NCBI GenBank assembly: GCA_025351035.1
Contig: JANXWT010000300.1
Span: 1 to 6,333 of the forward strand
Reading direction: 5' to 3'
Source of the DNA: Opitutia bacterium
GTDB lineage: Bacteria > Verrucomicrobiota > Verrucomicrobiia > Opitutales > Opitutaceae
Length of the DNA stretch: 6,333 nt
The notes beneath the pieces are model-generated. The model searched no databases, was not told the DNA's origin, and worked only from the letters and a program-made list of their open reading frames with translations. Positions 1-5,819 of the stretch are shown here, piece by piece. A program made the position numbers and the translations under genes. Every line of letters starts with the position of its first letter. The first letter of the stretch is position 1.

Positions 1-867
1 GCCTATTATTTCATCGCCGACTACCACTCGATGACGGCGCTGCACGACCCCGAGGCGCGCCGCGGCTACACCACTGGCATCGCGCTCGACTGGCTCGCGT
101 GCGGGCTCGATCCGGCCAAGGCCGTCTTCTGGCGGCAGAGCGACATCCATGAAGTCTGCGAACTCACCTGGCTGATTGGCACACTCACGCCGATGGGCCT
201 CCTCGAGCGCGCCCACAGCTACAAGGACAAGACTGCCAAGGGACTCTCGCCCAGCTTCGGCCTCTTCGCCTATCCCGTGCTGATGGCCGCCGACATTCTC
301 CTTTACGACACCAACATCGTGCCCGTCGGCCGCGATCAGAAGCAGCACGTCGAGATGACGCGCGACATCGCCCTCAAGTTCAACCAGACCTACGGCGAAA
401 CCCTTGTCGTGCCCGAGCCCGACATCCGCGACGAGGTCGCCGTCGTGCCCGGTCTCGACGGCCAGAAGATGTCCAAGAGCTACGGCAACACCGTCGAGAT
501 TTTCGGCGAAGAAAAGGCCATGCGCAAAAAAATCATGGGTCTCGTCATGGACTCGCGCACGCCGCAGGAACCCAAGCCCGACGCCGACAAGAATCTCGCG
601 ATCCAGCTCATGAAGCTCCTCGCGCCGAAGGACGTCGCCGCCGACTACGAGCAGCGCCTGCGCGCCGGCGGCCTCGGCTATGGCGACCTGAAGAAGGCGC
701 TCTTCGAGCACTACTGGAATTTCTTCGCCACAGCCCGCGCCAAACGCGCCGAGCTCGCCGCGAACCCCGACTACGTCGAGCAAGTCCTGCGCGACGGCGC
801 CGAACGCGCCCGCGCCGTCGCCGACAAGGTGATGGCCCGCGCCCGCACCGCGTGCGGCCTGAGGTAG
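1..867 (+). CDS. trpS: Tryptophanyl-tRNA synthetase, 3' part (N-terminus outside window)
   Basis: Cytoplasmic class I aminoacyl-tRNA synthetase that charges tRNA-Trp with tryptophan using ATP. The frame is open from base 1 and shows 288 residues, starting in the conserved segment AYYFIADYHSMT, which lies about 35 residues into typical bacterial TrpS. The N-terminal HIGH-type ATP signature is therefore outside the window, and the internal ATG at 31 is not the start. Visible family landmarks, numbered from the window edge, are YPVLMAADILLYD (about 91-103), the tryptophan-pocket segment VGRDQKQHVEMTRD (about 109-122) and the KMSKS loop at residues 156-160 (bases 466-480). The C-terminal helical region ends normally at TAG 865-867, and the visible length fits a protein of about 325 residues. 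The KMSKS environment (PGLDGQKMSKSYGN) is the form without the insert seen in Bacillus-type enzymes. Identification is very secure. Confidence 0.96.
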   Translation, partial: AYYFIADYHSMTALHDPEARRGYTTGIALDWLACGLDPAKAVFWRQSDIHEVCELTWLIGTLTPMGLLERAHSYKDKTAKGLSPSFGLFAYPVLMAADILLYDTNIVPVGRDQKQHVEMTRDIALKFNQTYGETLVVPEPDIRDEVAVVPGLDGQKMSKSYGNTVEIFGEEKAMRKKIMGLVMDSRTPQEPKPDADKNLAIQLMKLLAPKDVAADYEQRLRAGGLGYGDLKKALFEHYWNFFATARAKRAELAANPDYVEQVLRDGAERARAVADKVMARARTACGLR

Positions 868-876
868 TTTTAATTT
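843..876 (+). terminator. Weak hairpin plus T-rich tract at the end of trpS
   Basis: A perfect 6-bp GC stem (CCGCAC at 843-848, GTGCGG at 852-857, loop CGC) sits in the last trpS codons. The T-rich tract TTTTAATTT follows at 868-876, but 10 bases after the stem rather than directly. It could be a weak intrinsic terminator or attenuator between trpS and the next gene. The AT-rich tract could instead belong to a promoter for the following GTG, with a -10-like TTTAAT at 869-874, though no -35 element is visible. Stem loops of this size are common by chance in GC-rich DNA. Confidence 0.2.
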
Positions 877-882
877 CCTTCC

Positions 883-2157
883 GTGACCGACCAGCACACA
901 GACATCGGACGCAAACGGCAGGGATCAATCTATGTGACGGGCACCGCGGGCCAACGCCCAGCCGTGCCGGTCGCCTGGCCGGAATTGGAGAAGGCCGCGC
1001 AAAGGGCGATGTCGCCCGAGGCGTGGGCCTACATCGCGGGCGGGGCCGGGAGCGAATCGACGATGGACGACAACCGCGCCGCGTTCGAACGGTGGCGGAT
1101 CGTCCCGCGCGTGCTGCGTTATGTGGAGAAGCGCGACCTCTCCATCGAACTTTTCGGACAACGACTGCCGTCGCCGCTGCTGCTTTGTCCGATCGGCGTG
1201 CTGAAGATGGCGCACCCTGACGCCGATCTTGCCGTGGCGCGCGCGGCGGCGGCGCTGCGGGTGCCGTATATTTTTTCCAACCAAGCTTCGGTGCCGATGG
1301 AAACCTGCGCCGCCGCGATGGGCGACGCCCCGTGCTGGTTCCAGCTTTACTGGAGCAAGTCCAACGAACTCGCGGCGTCCTTCGTCCACCGCGCCGAGGC
1401 GTGTGGCTGCTCCGCCATCGTGCTCACGCTCGACACCGCAATGCTCGGCTGGCGGCCGCGCGATCTCGATCTCGGCTCGTTCCCGTTTTTCAGAGGCGAC
1501 GGCATTGCCCAATACACGAGCGATCCGGTCTTCCGCGGGATGCTCAAGGAGCCGCTGCCGGCCGCCGGGCCGAAGCCGCCGTTGACTCTTGAGACCATCG
1601 CGACCGCCCTCGCGCAGAAGAGGAATTATCCCGGCGGCCTGCTGAAAAATCTCACCTCAAGCGAGCCGCGCGCGGCGGTGCAACGTTTCATGAACGTCTT
1701 CGCGCGTCCGTCGCTGAACTGGGACGATCTGAAATTTCTCCGGCAGACGACCAAGCTGCCGATCCTGCTCAAGGGCGTGCTGCATCCGGAAGACGCCAAG
1801 AAGGCCATCGAGCACGGCATGGACGGGCTGATCGTGTCGAATCACGGTGGCCGGCAGATCGACGGCGAACTGGCGACGCTTGACGCGCTGCCGATGGTGG
1901 CCGAGACGGTGAACGGGAAAATTCCCGTGTTGCTCGACAGCGGCGTGCGCGGCGGGGCGGATGTTTTCAAGGCCCTCGCGCTCGGCGCGACGGCGGTGTG
2001 TCTCGGCCGGCCCTACGTCTATGGGCTTGCTTGCGCGGGCCAACGCGGCGTTGAGGAAGTCATCAGCAACGTTCTCGCTGAGTTTGATCTCACGCTTGGT
2101 CTCGCCGGCTGCACGAACGTGCGCAGCGTGACGCGTGAGGCGCTGCTGAAAGTTTAG
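883..2157 (+). CDS. FMN-dependent alpha-hydroxy-acid oxidising enzyme, lactate 2-monooxygenase-like
   Basis: A 424-residue TIM-barrel flavoenzyme of the glycolate oxidase / L-lactate dehydrogenase superfamily. Catalytic and flavin-binding landmarks are present: Tyr50 (AYIAGG), Gln154 and Tyr156 (FQLYW), Asp184 (TLDT), Lys297 (LLKG), His321 and Arg324 (SNHGGRQ), Asp352-Ser-Gly and Arg356, and Gly375-Arg376. The segment LGWRPRDLDLGSFPFFRG (about 188-205) followed by TSDPVF is close to Mycobacterium smegmatis lactate 2-monooxygenase, which converts L-lactate and O2 to acetate, CO2 and water. Gly105 (CPIG) sits where that enzyme has Gly99, a residue tied to monooxygenase rather than oxidase chemistry. 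The stretch between DPVF and SLNWDDL is 59 residues, longer than in that enzyme, so the active-site lid differs. The start is GTG 883, because the N-terminal residues align with the family and the next Met (43) is too deep. No ribosome-binding site is seen. It lies 15 bases after trpS. Exact substrate is unproven; an oxidase or dehydrogenase remains possible. Confidence 0.88.
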   Translation: MTDQHTDIGRKRQGSIYVTGTAGQRPAVPVAWPELEKAAQRAMSPEAWAYIAGGAGSESTMDDNRAAFERWRIVPRVLRYVEKRDLSIELFGQRLPSPLLLCPIGVLKMAHPDADLAVARAAAALRVPYIFSNQASVPMETCAAAMGDAPCWFQLYWSKSNELAASFVHRAEACGCSAIVLTLDTAMLGWRPRDLDLGSFPFFRGDGIAQYTSDPVFRGMLKEPLPAAGPKPPLTLETIATALAQKRNYPGGLLKNLTSSEPRAAVQRFMNVFARPSLNWDDLKFLRQTTKLPILLKGVLHPEDAKKAIEHGMDGLIVSNHGGRQIDGELATLDALPMVAETVNGKIPVLLDSGVRGGADVFKALALGATAVCLGRPYVYGLACAGQRGVEEVISNVLAEFDLTLGLAGCTNVRSVTREALLKV

Positions 2158-2173
2158 GCGGCTGAATCCCCGC

Positions 2174-2923
2174 TCACCGCCCGGCCCAGGCGCGGAAGTC
2201 GGCGGCGTTTTCCTGGCTGACAAGCACCTCCTCGGCGGGCCGCGGCAGCAGTTGCACGGCCAGACGGCCTTTGCCGACGGAGGAAAAACTTTTCACCGCC
2301 GAGGCGTGGGCGAGGAAGTTGCGGTTGAGGCGGAAAAATTCGGTGGGCGCGAGTCCGGTGGCGAGAGTGGTGAGCGGCTCGTTGACGAGGCATTTCTCGC
2401 CGGTGCGGGTGACCAGGAAAGTGAGTTTGCTCTCGGAGAAAAAGTAGGCGATGTCGGCGATGGCCACCGGTTGATACGTCGGGCCGCGCTGGGCGAGAAT
2501 GCGCTGGCGGGGCACGGACTGGCTAAGCGCGGCGGCGAGTGTGGTCAGGTTGCCCGTGAAGTGCCGGCCGAGTTCGCGATATTTGCGCAGTGCCGCCTCG
2601 AGGGCGGCGGGTTTTACGGGCTTGAGCAAATAGGCGATGCCATGCGTGGCGAAGGCTTCCAGCAGGTAGTCGTCGTGGGCCGTGGTAAAGACAACCGGGC
2701 AGGGCGGAGGCGCGGCGTGGAAAAGTTCGAGCGAGAGTCCGTCGCCGAGTTGGATGTCGGCGAGGATGAGGTCGGGGGCCGGATGTTGGCGCAACCATTG
2801 GCCGGCGGCGGCGAGACTATCGGCGCTGCCCGCTACGAGGCAGGCTGGCTCGGCGGCGATGAGCATCGCAGCGAGGCGATCGCGGGCCGGGGCTTCGTCC
2901 TCGATGATGAAAACGCGGATCAT
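2174..2923 (-). CDS. LytTR-family two-component response regulator
   Basis: A 249-residue cytoplasmic transcription regulator of the LytR/AlgR type. Residues 1-120 form a receiver domain: acidic pocket Glu8-Asp9, phospho-acceptor Asp56 in LILADIQL, Thr80/Thr81 after the fourth strand, and Lys101 in LLKPV. After a linker, residues about 141-245 form a LytTR DNA-binding domain with the typical NEPLTTLA and FFRLNRNFLAH segments. All receiver residues needed for phosphorylation are present. Its ATG overlaps the kinase stop as ATGA (2920-2923), so the two are translated from one message and probably coupled. No Shine-Dalgarno sequence precedes it. The 3' end faces the lactate monooxygenase-like gene with a 16-base gap and no obvious terminator. 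LytTR proteins usually activate a few nearby genes; here the divergent DUF1761 gene is one candidate, by position only. Confidence 0.94.
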   Translation of the reverse strand: MIRVFIIEDEAPARDRLAAMLIAAEPACLVAGSADSLAAAGQWLRQHPAPDLILADIQLGDGLSLELFHAAPPPCPVVFTTAHDDYLLEAFATHGIAYLLKPVKPAALEAALRKYRELGRHFTGNLTTLAAALSQSVPRQRILAQRGPTYQPVAIADIAYFFSESKLTFLVTRTGEKCLVNEPLTTLATGLAPTEFFRLNRNFLAHASAVKSFSSVGKGRLAVQLLPRPAEEVLVSQENAADFRAWAGR

Positions 2924-3924
2924 GCGAAGACGAGGGGCAACCGCACGCGGAACTCGCCGTCGTCAGCGGAGACTTCGAGCTGGCCGGGTGTGAGCAGGGT
3001 GATGCGTTCGCGGAGATTGGCGAGGCCGGTGCCGGTGCCGGTGCGAAGCGGGTTCTTCGGACGCAGCGGATTGGTGACGACGAAGGAGTCGGCTGAGAGG
3101 CGCACGTCGATGGCGAGCGGTTCTTCCTCGGAAAGGCGGTTGTGCTTGATGGCATTTTCGACGAGGAGCTGCAGCGAGGCCGGTGGCAACTGGCGGCGGT
3201 CGGCGGCATCGACGGCGGGCAACGTGACTTGCAGGCTGCGCGGGAAACGCAGCTCCATCAGCCGGACATACGAGTGAAGAAAGGCGAGTTCCTCGGCCAG
3301 TGGCACGAGGTCGCGGTTTTTTTGCGTGAGCAGGTAGCGGGTGACGTCGGCGAGGTGGGCGTTGAACTCGGCGGCGGCGGCCGGGTCACGCTCGATGAGA
3401 GCGGCGAGGGTGTTGAGGCAGTTGAAGAGGAAGTGCGGCGCGAGCTGCCCCTTCATGTTCTCCAACTCGGCCGCCAACCGCGCACGATCAAGCTGCTCGA
3501 GCCGCCGCTGGTCGCCGTGGCGTTCACGGATGAGGAAGAGGGTCTCGTAGGCGTGCAGCAGGAAGAGGACGGTGACCGTATTGTTGGTCGCGATGGTCCG
3601 GATGGTGCCGAGCCAGTCGTAGGCCGGGTAGGGGGAGTTGCTATAACGAAGCCAAAGCCAGACGGCGGCCACGGTCAGCGGCACTGTGCAGGCGAAATTG
3701 GCCGCGGCGAAGATGGTGAGTTTCCAGAAGGGCTGGACCAGCCAGTCGAGGTGCGGCCGGAGCCGCAAGGCCACGGCGCGGTTCCCTTCCCAGATGACAA
3801 CGGCTGCGAGCACAAACCAAGTGGTCCTGAGCCAGTAGTCGCCGTCTCGCAAAGTGAGTTTGTCAAACAGCAACGCGAACCGCGGGATGACAAAGTCGAG
3901 CAGCCTAAGGCCGAGGGCGCGCAT
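2920..3924 (-). CDS. LytS/YpdA-type membrane sensor histidine kinase
   Basis: A 334-residue inner-membrane kinase, partner of the LytTR regulator. From the chosen start, three hydrophobic segments appear at about 34-54, 66-93 and 115-132, joined by short loops, so there is no large external sensor domain. A charged, probably coiled linker (133-157) leads to the His_kinase box LAPHFLFNCLNTLAAL with phospho-accepting His164. The ATPase domain follows, with N-box LLVENAIKHN (Asn257) and glycine box GTGTGLANLRERI (about 296-308). This layout is the LytS/YpdA class that signals to LytTR regulators. I place the start at ATG 3922-3924. A longer in-frame version from 4098 would add 58 mostly basic, non-conserved residues and overlap the divergent DUF1761 gene, so it is unlikely. 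The stop overlaps the regulator start by four bases. The stimulus cannot be told from the sequence. Confidence 0.9.
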   Translation of the reverse strand: MRALGLRLLDFVIPRFALLFDKLTLRDGDYWLRTTWFVLAAVVIWEGNRAVALRLRPHLDWLVQPFWKLTIFAAANFACTVPLTVAAVWLWLRYSNSPYPAYDWLGTIRTIATNNTVTVLFLLHAYETLFLIRERHGDQRRLEQLDRARLAAELENMKGQLAPHFLFNCLNTLAALIERDPAAAAEFNAHLADVTRYLLTQKNRDLVPLAEELAFLHSYVRLMELRFPRSLQVTLPAVDAADRRQLPPASLQLLVENAIKHNRLSEEEPLAIDVRLSADSFVVTNPLRPKNPLRTGTGTGLANLRERITLLTPGQLEVSADDGEFRVRLPLVFA

Positions 3925-4086
3925 CCAGCGATCATGGCGGACGGGCGCTGCGCGGACTCGGGAGCGCCGCCGTCCGGTTTCGGTGCGGAAATATTCACCT
4001 TCAGACGTTGGCTGATTGCGCGCAAGCGACGCGGAGGCCAATTGGGTTGGCAGCAAATCAATCCGCAACTCCAAACCCCATCTGCC
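3925..4086. promoter_or_regulatory. Divergent intergenic region between kinase and DUF1761 gene
   Basis: This 162-bp gap must hold promoters for the minus-strand kinase-regulator pair and probably for the plus-strand DUF1761 gene. A perfect 10-bp palindrome TTGCGCGCAA lies at 4016-4025. An AT-rich patch (AAATATT, about 3989-3995) could be a -10 region for the kinase, and TTGGCA at 4047-4052 resembles a plus-strand -35, but neither has a good partner element at normal spacing. GCGGAC occurs twice, 15 bases apart (3937-3942 and 3952-3957), but is too short to call a LytTR direct-repeat site. The regulatory role is inferred from the divergent layout rather than from strong motifs. Confidence 0.4.
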
Positions 4087-4497
4087 ATGCCCGGTCAAAT
4101 CTCGTTCAACTATCTCTCCATCCTCGTCGCCACCGTCAGCACCTTCCTGCTCGGGGGCCTCTGGTATTCACCGGTCCTCTTCGGCCGTGCTTGGATGCAG
4201 GAGATGGGCTTCACCGATGAGACGCTCAAGGCCAAGGGGAACGTCGGCCGCATCATGGGCCTGTCGTTTCTGCTCGAGCTGTTCATGGCGTTCAACCTGG
4301 CGGCGTTCATCGGCGGCAAGGCTTCGTTTCCCTTCGGCCTCTTCGCCGGAGCCGCGGCCGGTTTCGGCTGGGTGGCGCTGTCCTTCGGCGTCACGTATCT
4401 CTTCGAGCGCAAGTCGCTCCGGCTATTTTTCATCAACGCCGGCTATCACGGTGTCGCCTTCAGCATCATGGGCGCGATCCTCGGCGCCTGGCATTGA
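4087..4497 (+). CDS. DUF1761 family small integral membrane protein
   Basis: A 136-residue protein with four predicted membrane segments (about 11-30, 57-77, 84-106 and 111-134). The N-terminal signature FLLGGLWYSPVLFGRAWMQE is characteristic of DUF1761 proteins, whose biochemical role is not known. Length and four-helix layout are normal for the family. The start is ATG 4087: the frame stays open far upstream, but that upstream part is antisense to the kinase gene and its codons look non-coding. The start has no Shine-Dalgarno sequence; the preceding 25 bases are rich in A and C. It is divergent from the two-component kinase and followed 51 bases later by the DUF4287-DUF5655 gene, with which it probably shares a transcript. 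Confidence 0.88.
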   Translation: MPGQISFNYLSILVATVSTFLLGGLWYSPVLFGRAWMQEMGFTDETLKAKGNVGRIMGLSFLLELFMAFNLAAFIGGKASFPFGLFAGAAAGFGWVALSFGVTYLFERKSLRLFFINAGYHGVAFSIMGAILGAWH

Positions 4498-4548
4498 GCG
4501 CCGCGTATTGAGCCAACCCATCTTTCAAGCCTCCATCCGAATCTTCCG

Positions 4549-5115
4549 ATGAGCACTTCTTCCGACCAAGCGATTTTGAACATGAGCAAGAACCTCCAGA
4601 CGAAGACCGGTCGCACGCTCGACCAGTGGATCGCGCTCGTCCGCGCCGCCGGCCATGAGAAGCACGGCGAGATGGTCAGTTGGTTGAAAACCAAACACGC
4701 GCTGACCCACGGCTACGCCAATCTTGTCGTCTTGAAGGCACGGGAACAGTCGTCGCCCGGACCGGCCAGTTCCGCCGATTTGATCAAGAGCTGGTTTGGC
4801 GGTGACAAGACCGCGATCCGACCCCTCTACAACGCGGTGATGGTCGCCGTGCAGGAACTGGGCGGCGACATCGAGCTCGCGCCGAAGAAAACTTACATGA
4901 GCGTGCGCCGGAGCAAGCAGTTCGCCTGCATCCACCCTTCGACGAAAACCCGGCTCGATCTCGGTCTCCAACTCAAAGGCGTGAAACCGACAGGCCGCTT
5001 GGAACCGGCCGGCAGTTGGAACGGCATGGTCTCCCACCGTGTGCGGCTGGAAACTCCGGCACAGTTCGACCGCGAGGTGCGGCAGTGGCTCAAGGCCGCC
5101 TACACCGCCGCGTGA
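4549..5115 (+). CDS. DUF4287-DUF5655 domain protein
   Basis: A 188-residue soluble protein with two domains of unknown function. Residues about 5-63 match DUF4287: an N-terminal helix, KTGRTLDQWIALV, then EKHGEMVSWLKTKHALTHGYAN. Residues about 78-188 match DUF5655, with the strongly conserved stretches LAPKKTYMSVRRSKQFA and HPSTKTRLDLGLQLKG, then HRVRLETPAQFD and a final helix WLKAAY. The basic and aromatic residues in the KKTY and RRSKQF part suggest a ligand or nucleic-acid surface, but no catalytic motif is clear. ATG 4549 is chosen because the preceding codons back to the DUF1761 stop contain no usual start, and family members begin a few residues before this helix; Met12 (4582) is a less likely start. 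The stop shares four bases (GTGA, 5112-5115) with a start for the next gene. Confidence 0.88.
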   Translation: MSTSSDQAILNMSKNLQTKTGRTLDQWIALVRAAGHEKHGEMVSWLKTKHALTHGYANLVVLKAREQSSPGPASSADLIKSWFGGDKTAIRPLYNAVMVAVQELGGDIELAPKKTYMSVRRSKQFACIHPSTKTRLDLGLQLKGVKPTGRLEPAGSWNGMVSHRVRLETPAQFDREVRQWLKAAYTAA

Positions 5116-5584
5116 CCGGCCACGTTGCCGCCCGCTCGCGCCACTACCGTTTCGAACGTTCGTTGATCATGAAGGCCAAGCCCGAGGCCGGGCACGCGCT
5201 GGTGGCTGATTTGCGCTCGTGGAAGAGCTGGGGTCGCGGCAGGAGCGCGATCCGCAGATGAAACTTTCCTGCTCGGAGCAAGCGACCGGTGTGGGCGCGT
5301 GGTCCTATTGGGAGAGCAAGAAGGAAGGAAACGGCCGGATGACGATTACCGCGCAGACACCGAGCATGGTCACCTACCGTCTGGAGTTCCCTGATTTCGG
5401 CACGCAGTCGACGGGTTCGATCGAACTCCAGCCGGTGGCCGATGGGCTCCGTGTCGTTTGGATGGACTCGGGCGATTTTGGGATGAATCCGCTGAACCGC
5501 TGGTTCGGACTTTTTCTCGAACGCCTGATCGGTCCCGATTTCGAACGCGGCCTCGCCAACCTGAAGAAGCTCGCCGAGAAATAA
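5112..5584 (+). pseudogene. SRPBCC (START/Bet v1-like) family protein, split by a one-base frameshift
   Basis: The N-terminal part reads in one frame from GTG 5112, with HYRFERSLIMKAKPEAG and LVADLRSWKSWG. The rest, from about 5234, reads in another frame: RQERDPQMKLS, TGVGAWSYWESKK, GRMTITAQTP, and the closing DFERGLANLKKLAEK. Joined, they give one continuous SRPBCC / polyketide-cyclase-like domain of about 157 residues, the normal size. These proteins form a helix-grip fold that binds hydrophobic ligands; the ligand is unknown. The frames join at GGGG 5230-5233, where one extra G would restore W-G-S-R-Q. Without it, the first frame stops at TGA 5259-5261. The GTG start overlaps the DUF5655 stop as GTGA. 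The cause may be a true inactivating deletion or a homopolymer sequencing error. The downstream frame also has an ATG at 5258 that overlaps the premature TGA as ATGA, so a C-terminal fragment could be made separately. Confidence 0.85.
5230..5233 (+). other. Frameshift point in SRPBCC gene (G4 run)
   Basis: The run of four G residues marks where homology passes from the frame of GTG 5112 to the frame ending at TAA 5582-5584. The pattern W-x-x-W, then three residues, three residues and D-P, is kept only if one base is added here. No canonical slippery heptamer is present, so a simple one-base loss or sequencing error is the plainer reading than programmed frameshifting. The exact base could also be one or two positions away, because the neighbouring residues are not strictly conserved. 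Confidence 0.7.
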
Positions 5585-5611
5585 TCCTGTTTCCAAGACG
5601 TGCCATCAAAT

Positions 5612-5632
5612 CGGCGGAACCGGTTTACGCCG
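5612..5632. repeat. Imperfect palindrome downstream of the SRPBCC gene
   Basis: CGGCG (5612-5616) pairs with CGCCG (5628-5632) around the internal palindrome AACCGGTT (5618-5625), with one unpaired base on the left and two on the right. It lies 28 bases after the SRPBCC stop, on the converging side of the minus-strand genes. It could form a hairpin that helps end transcription from either side, but no T-run follows on either strand. Function is speculative. Confidence 0.3.
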
Positions 5633-5819
5633 GGGTCGTCTCGCAACCGGCCCGCAGCATGATCCGCTTGCTTTGGAACCGCTGTTGCCGCGGCTGTCCG
5701 GGCGTGGGGGAGATCAGCCGGGAGTCGTTGAGCAAAGAGTAGAGCGCGATGGCCAGGTGCGCCGTCAGGATTCTGCTGGCCAGCAGAACGGCTGGTCCAA
5801 CGGCTCGGCCCCGCCTCAT
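5625..5819 (-). CDS. Possible small hypothetical protein (64 residues), doubtful
   Basis: An ATG-started frame of 64 codons whose start overlaps the nuclease stop as ATGA (5816-5819), the arrangement expected for a coupled downstream gene. The N-terminal half has a hydrophobic stretch (VGPAVLLASRIL and HLAIALYSLL, about residues 8-30) with several basic residues before it, so it could be a one-segment membrane peptide. The C-terminal half is polar and proline/arginine-rich. I recognise no family. Arginine codons here are mostly CGG, unlike the CGC preference of neighbouring genes, and the 18-bp palindrome lies within it; both argue that the frame may be accidental or a remnant. Confidence 0.3.
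   Translation of the reverse strand: MRRGRAVGPAVLLASRILTAHLAIALYSLLNDSRLISPTPGQPRQQRFQSKRIMLRAGCETTPA
5771..5788. repeat. Perfect 18-bp palindrome
   Basis: TTCTGCTGGCCAGCAGAA reads the same on both strands. It lies 28 bases before the left edge of the nuclease coding region, in the convergent stretch between the SRPBCC and nuclease genes, inside the doubtful 64-codon frame. It could be a dimeric protein-binding site, or form a hairpin with a very small loop that acts as a bidirectional transcription end or mRNA stabiliser. There is no adjoining T-run, and which of these is right cannot be told here. Confidence 0.55.

Noticed and set aside
925..1512. Minus-strand frame of 195 codons opposite the monooxygenase-like gene
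   Set aside because: Shadow of a strongly conserved plus-strand gene; rich in Arg, His and Gly with no recognisable motif.
2252..3277. Long plus-strand open frame (341 codons) opposite the regulator and kinase
   Set aside because: It is antisense to well-supported LytTR and kinase coding sequence. Its Gly/Glu/Arg-rich composition is what reversed GC-rich codons give, and no family is recognisable.
3937..3957. Repeated GCGGAC as a LytTR binding site
   Set aside because: The repeat is only six bases and such hexamers are expected by chance at this GC content.
3142..4086. 315-codon upstream extension of the DUF1761 frame
   Set aside because: It lies antisense to the kinase and resembles no family. 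The DUF1761 domain begins right at ATG 4087, and family length fits 136 residues.
3925..4098. 58-residue N-terminal extension of the kinase from an ATG at 4098
   Set aside because: The added residues are basic and unlike the family, would overlap the divergent DUF1761 start by 12 bases, and leave no room for promoters.
5226..5240. Programmed ribosomal frameshift in the SRPBCC gene
   Set aside because: No canonical slippery heptamer or clear downstream structure was found. A lost G or a sequencing error explains the break more simply.
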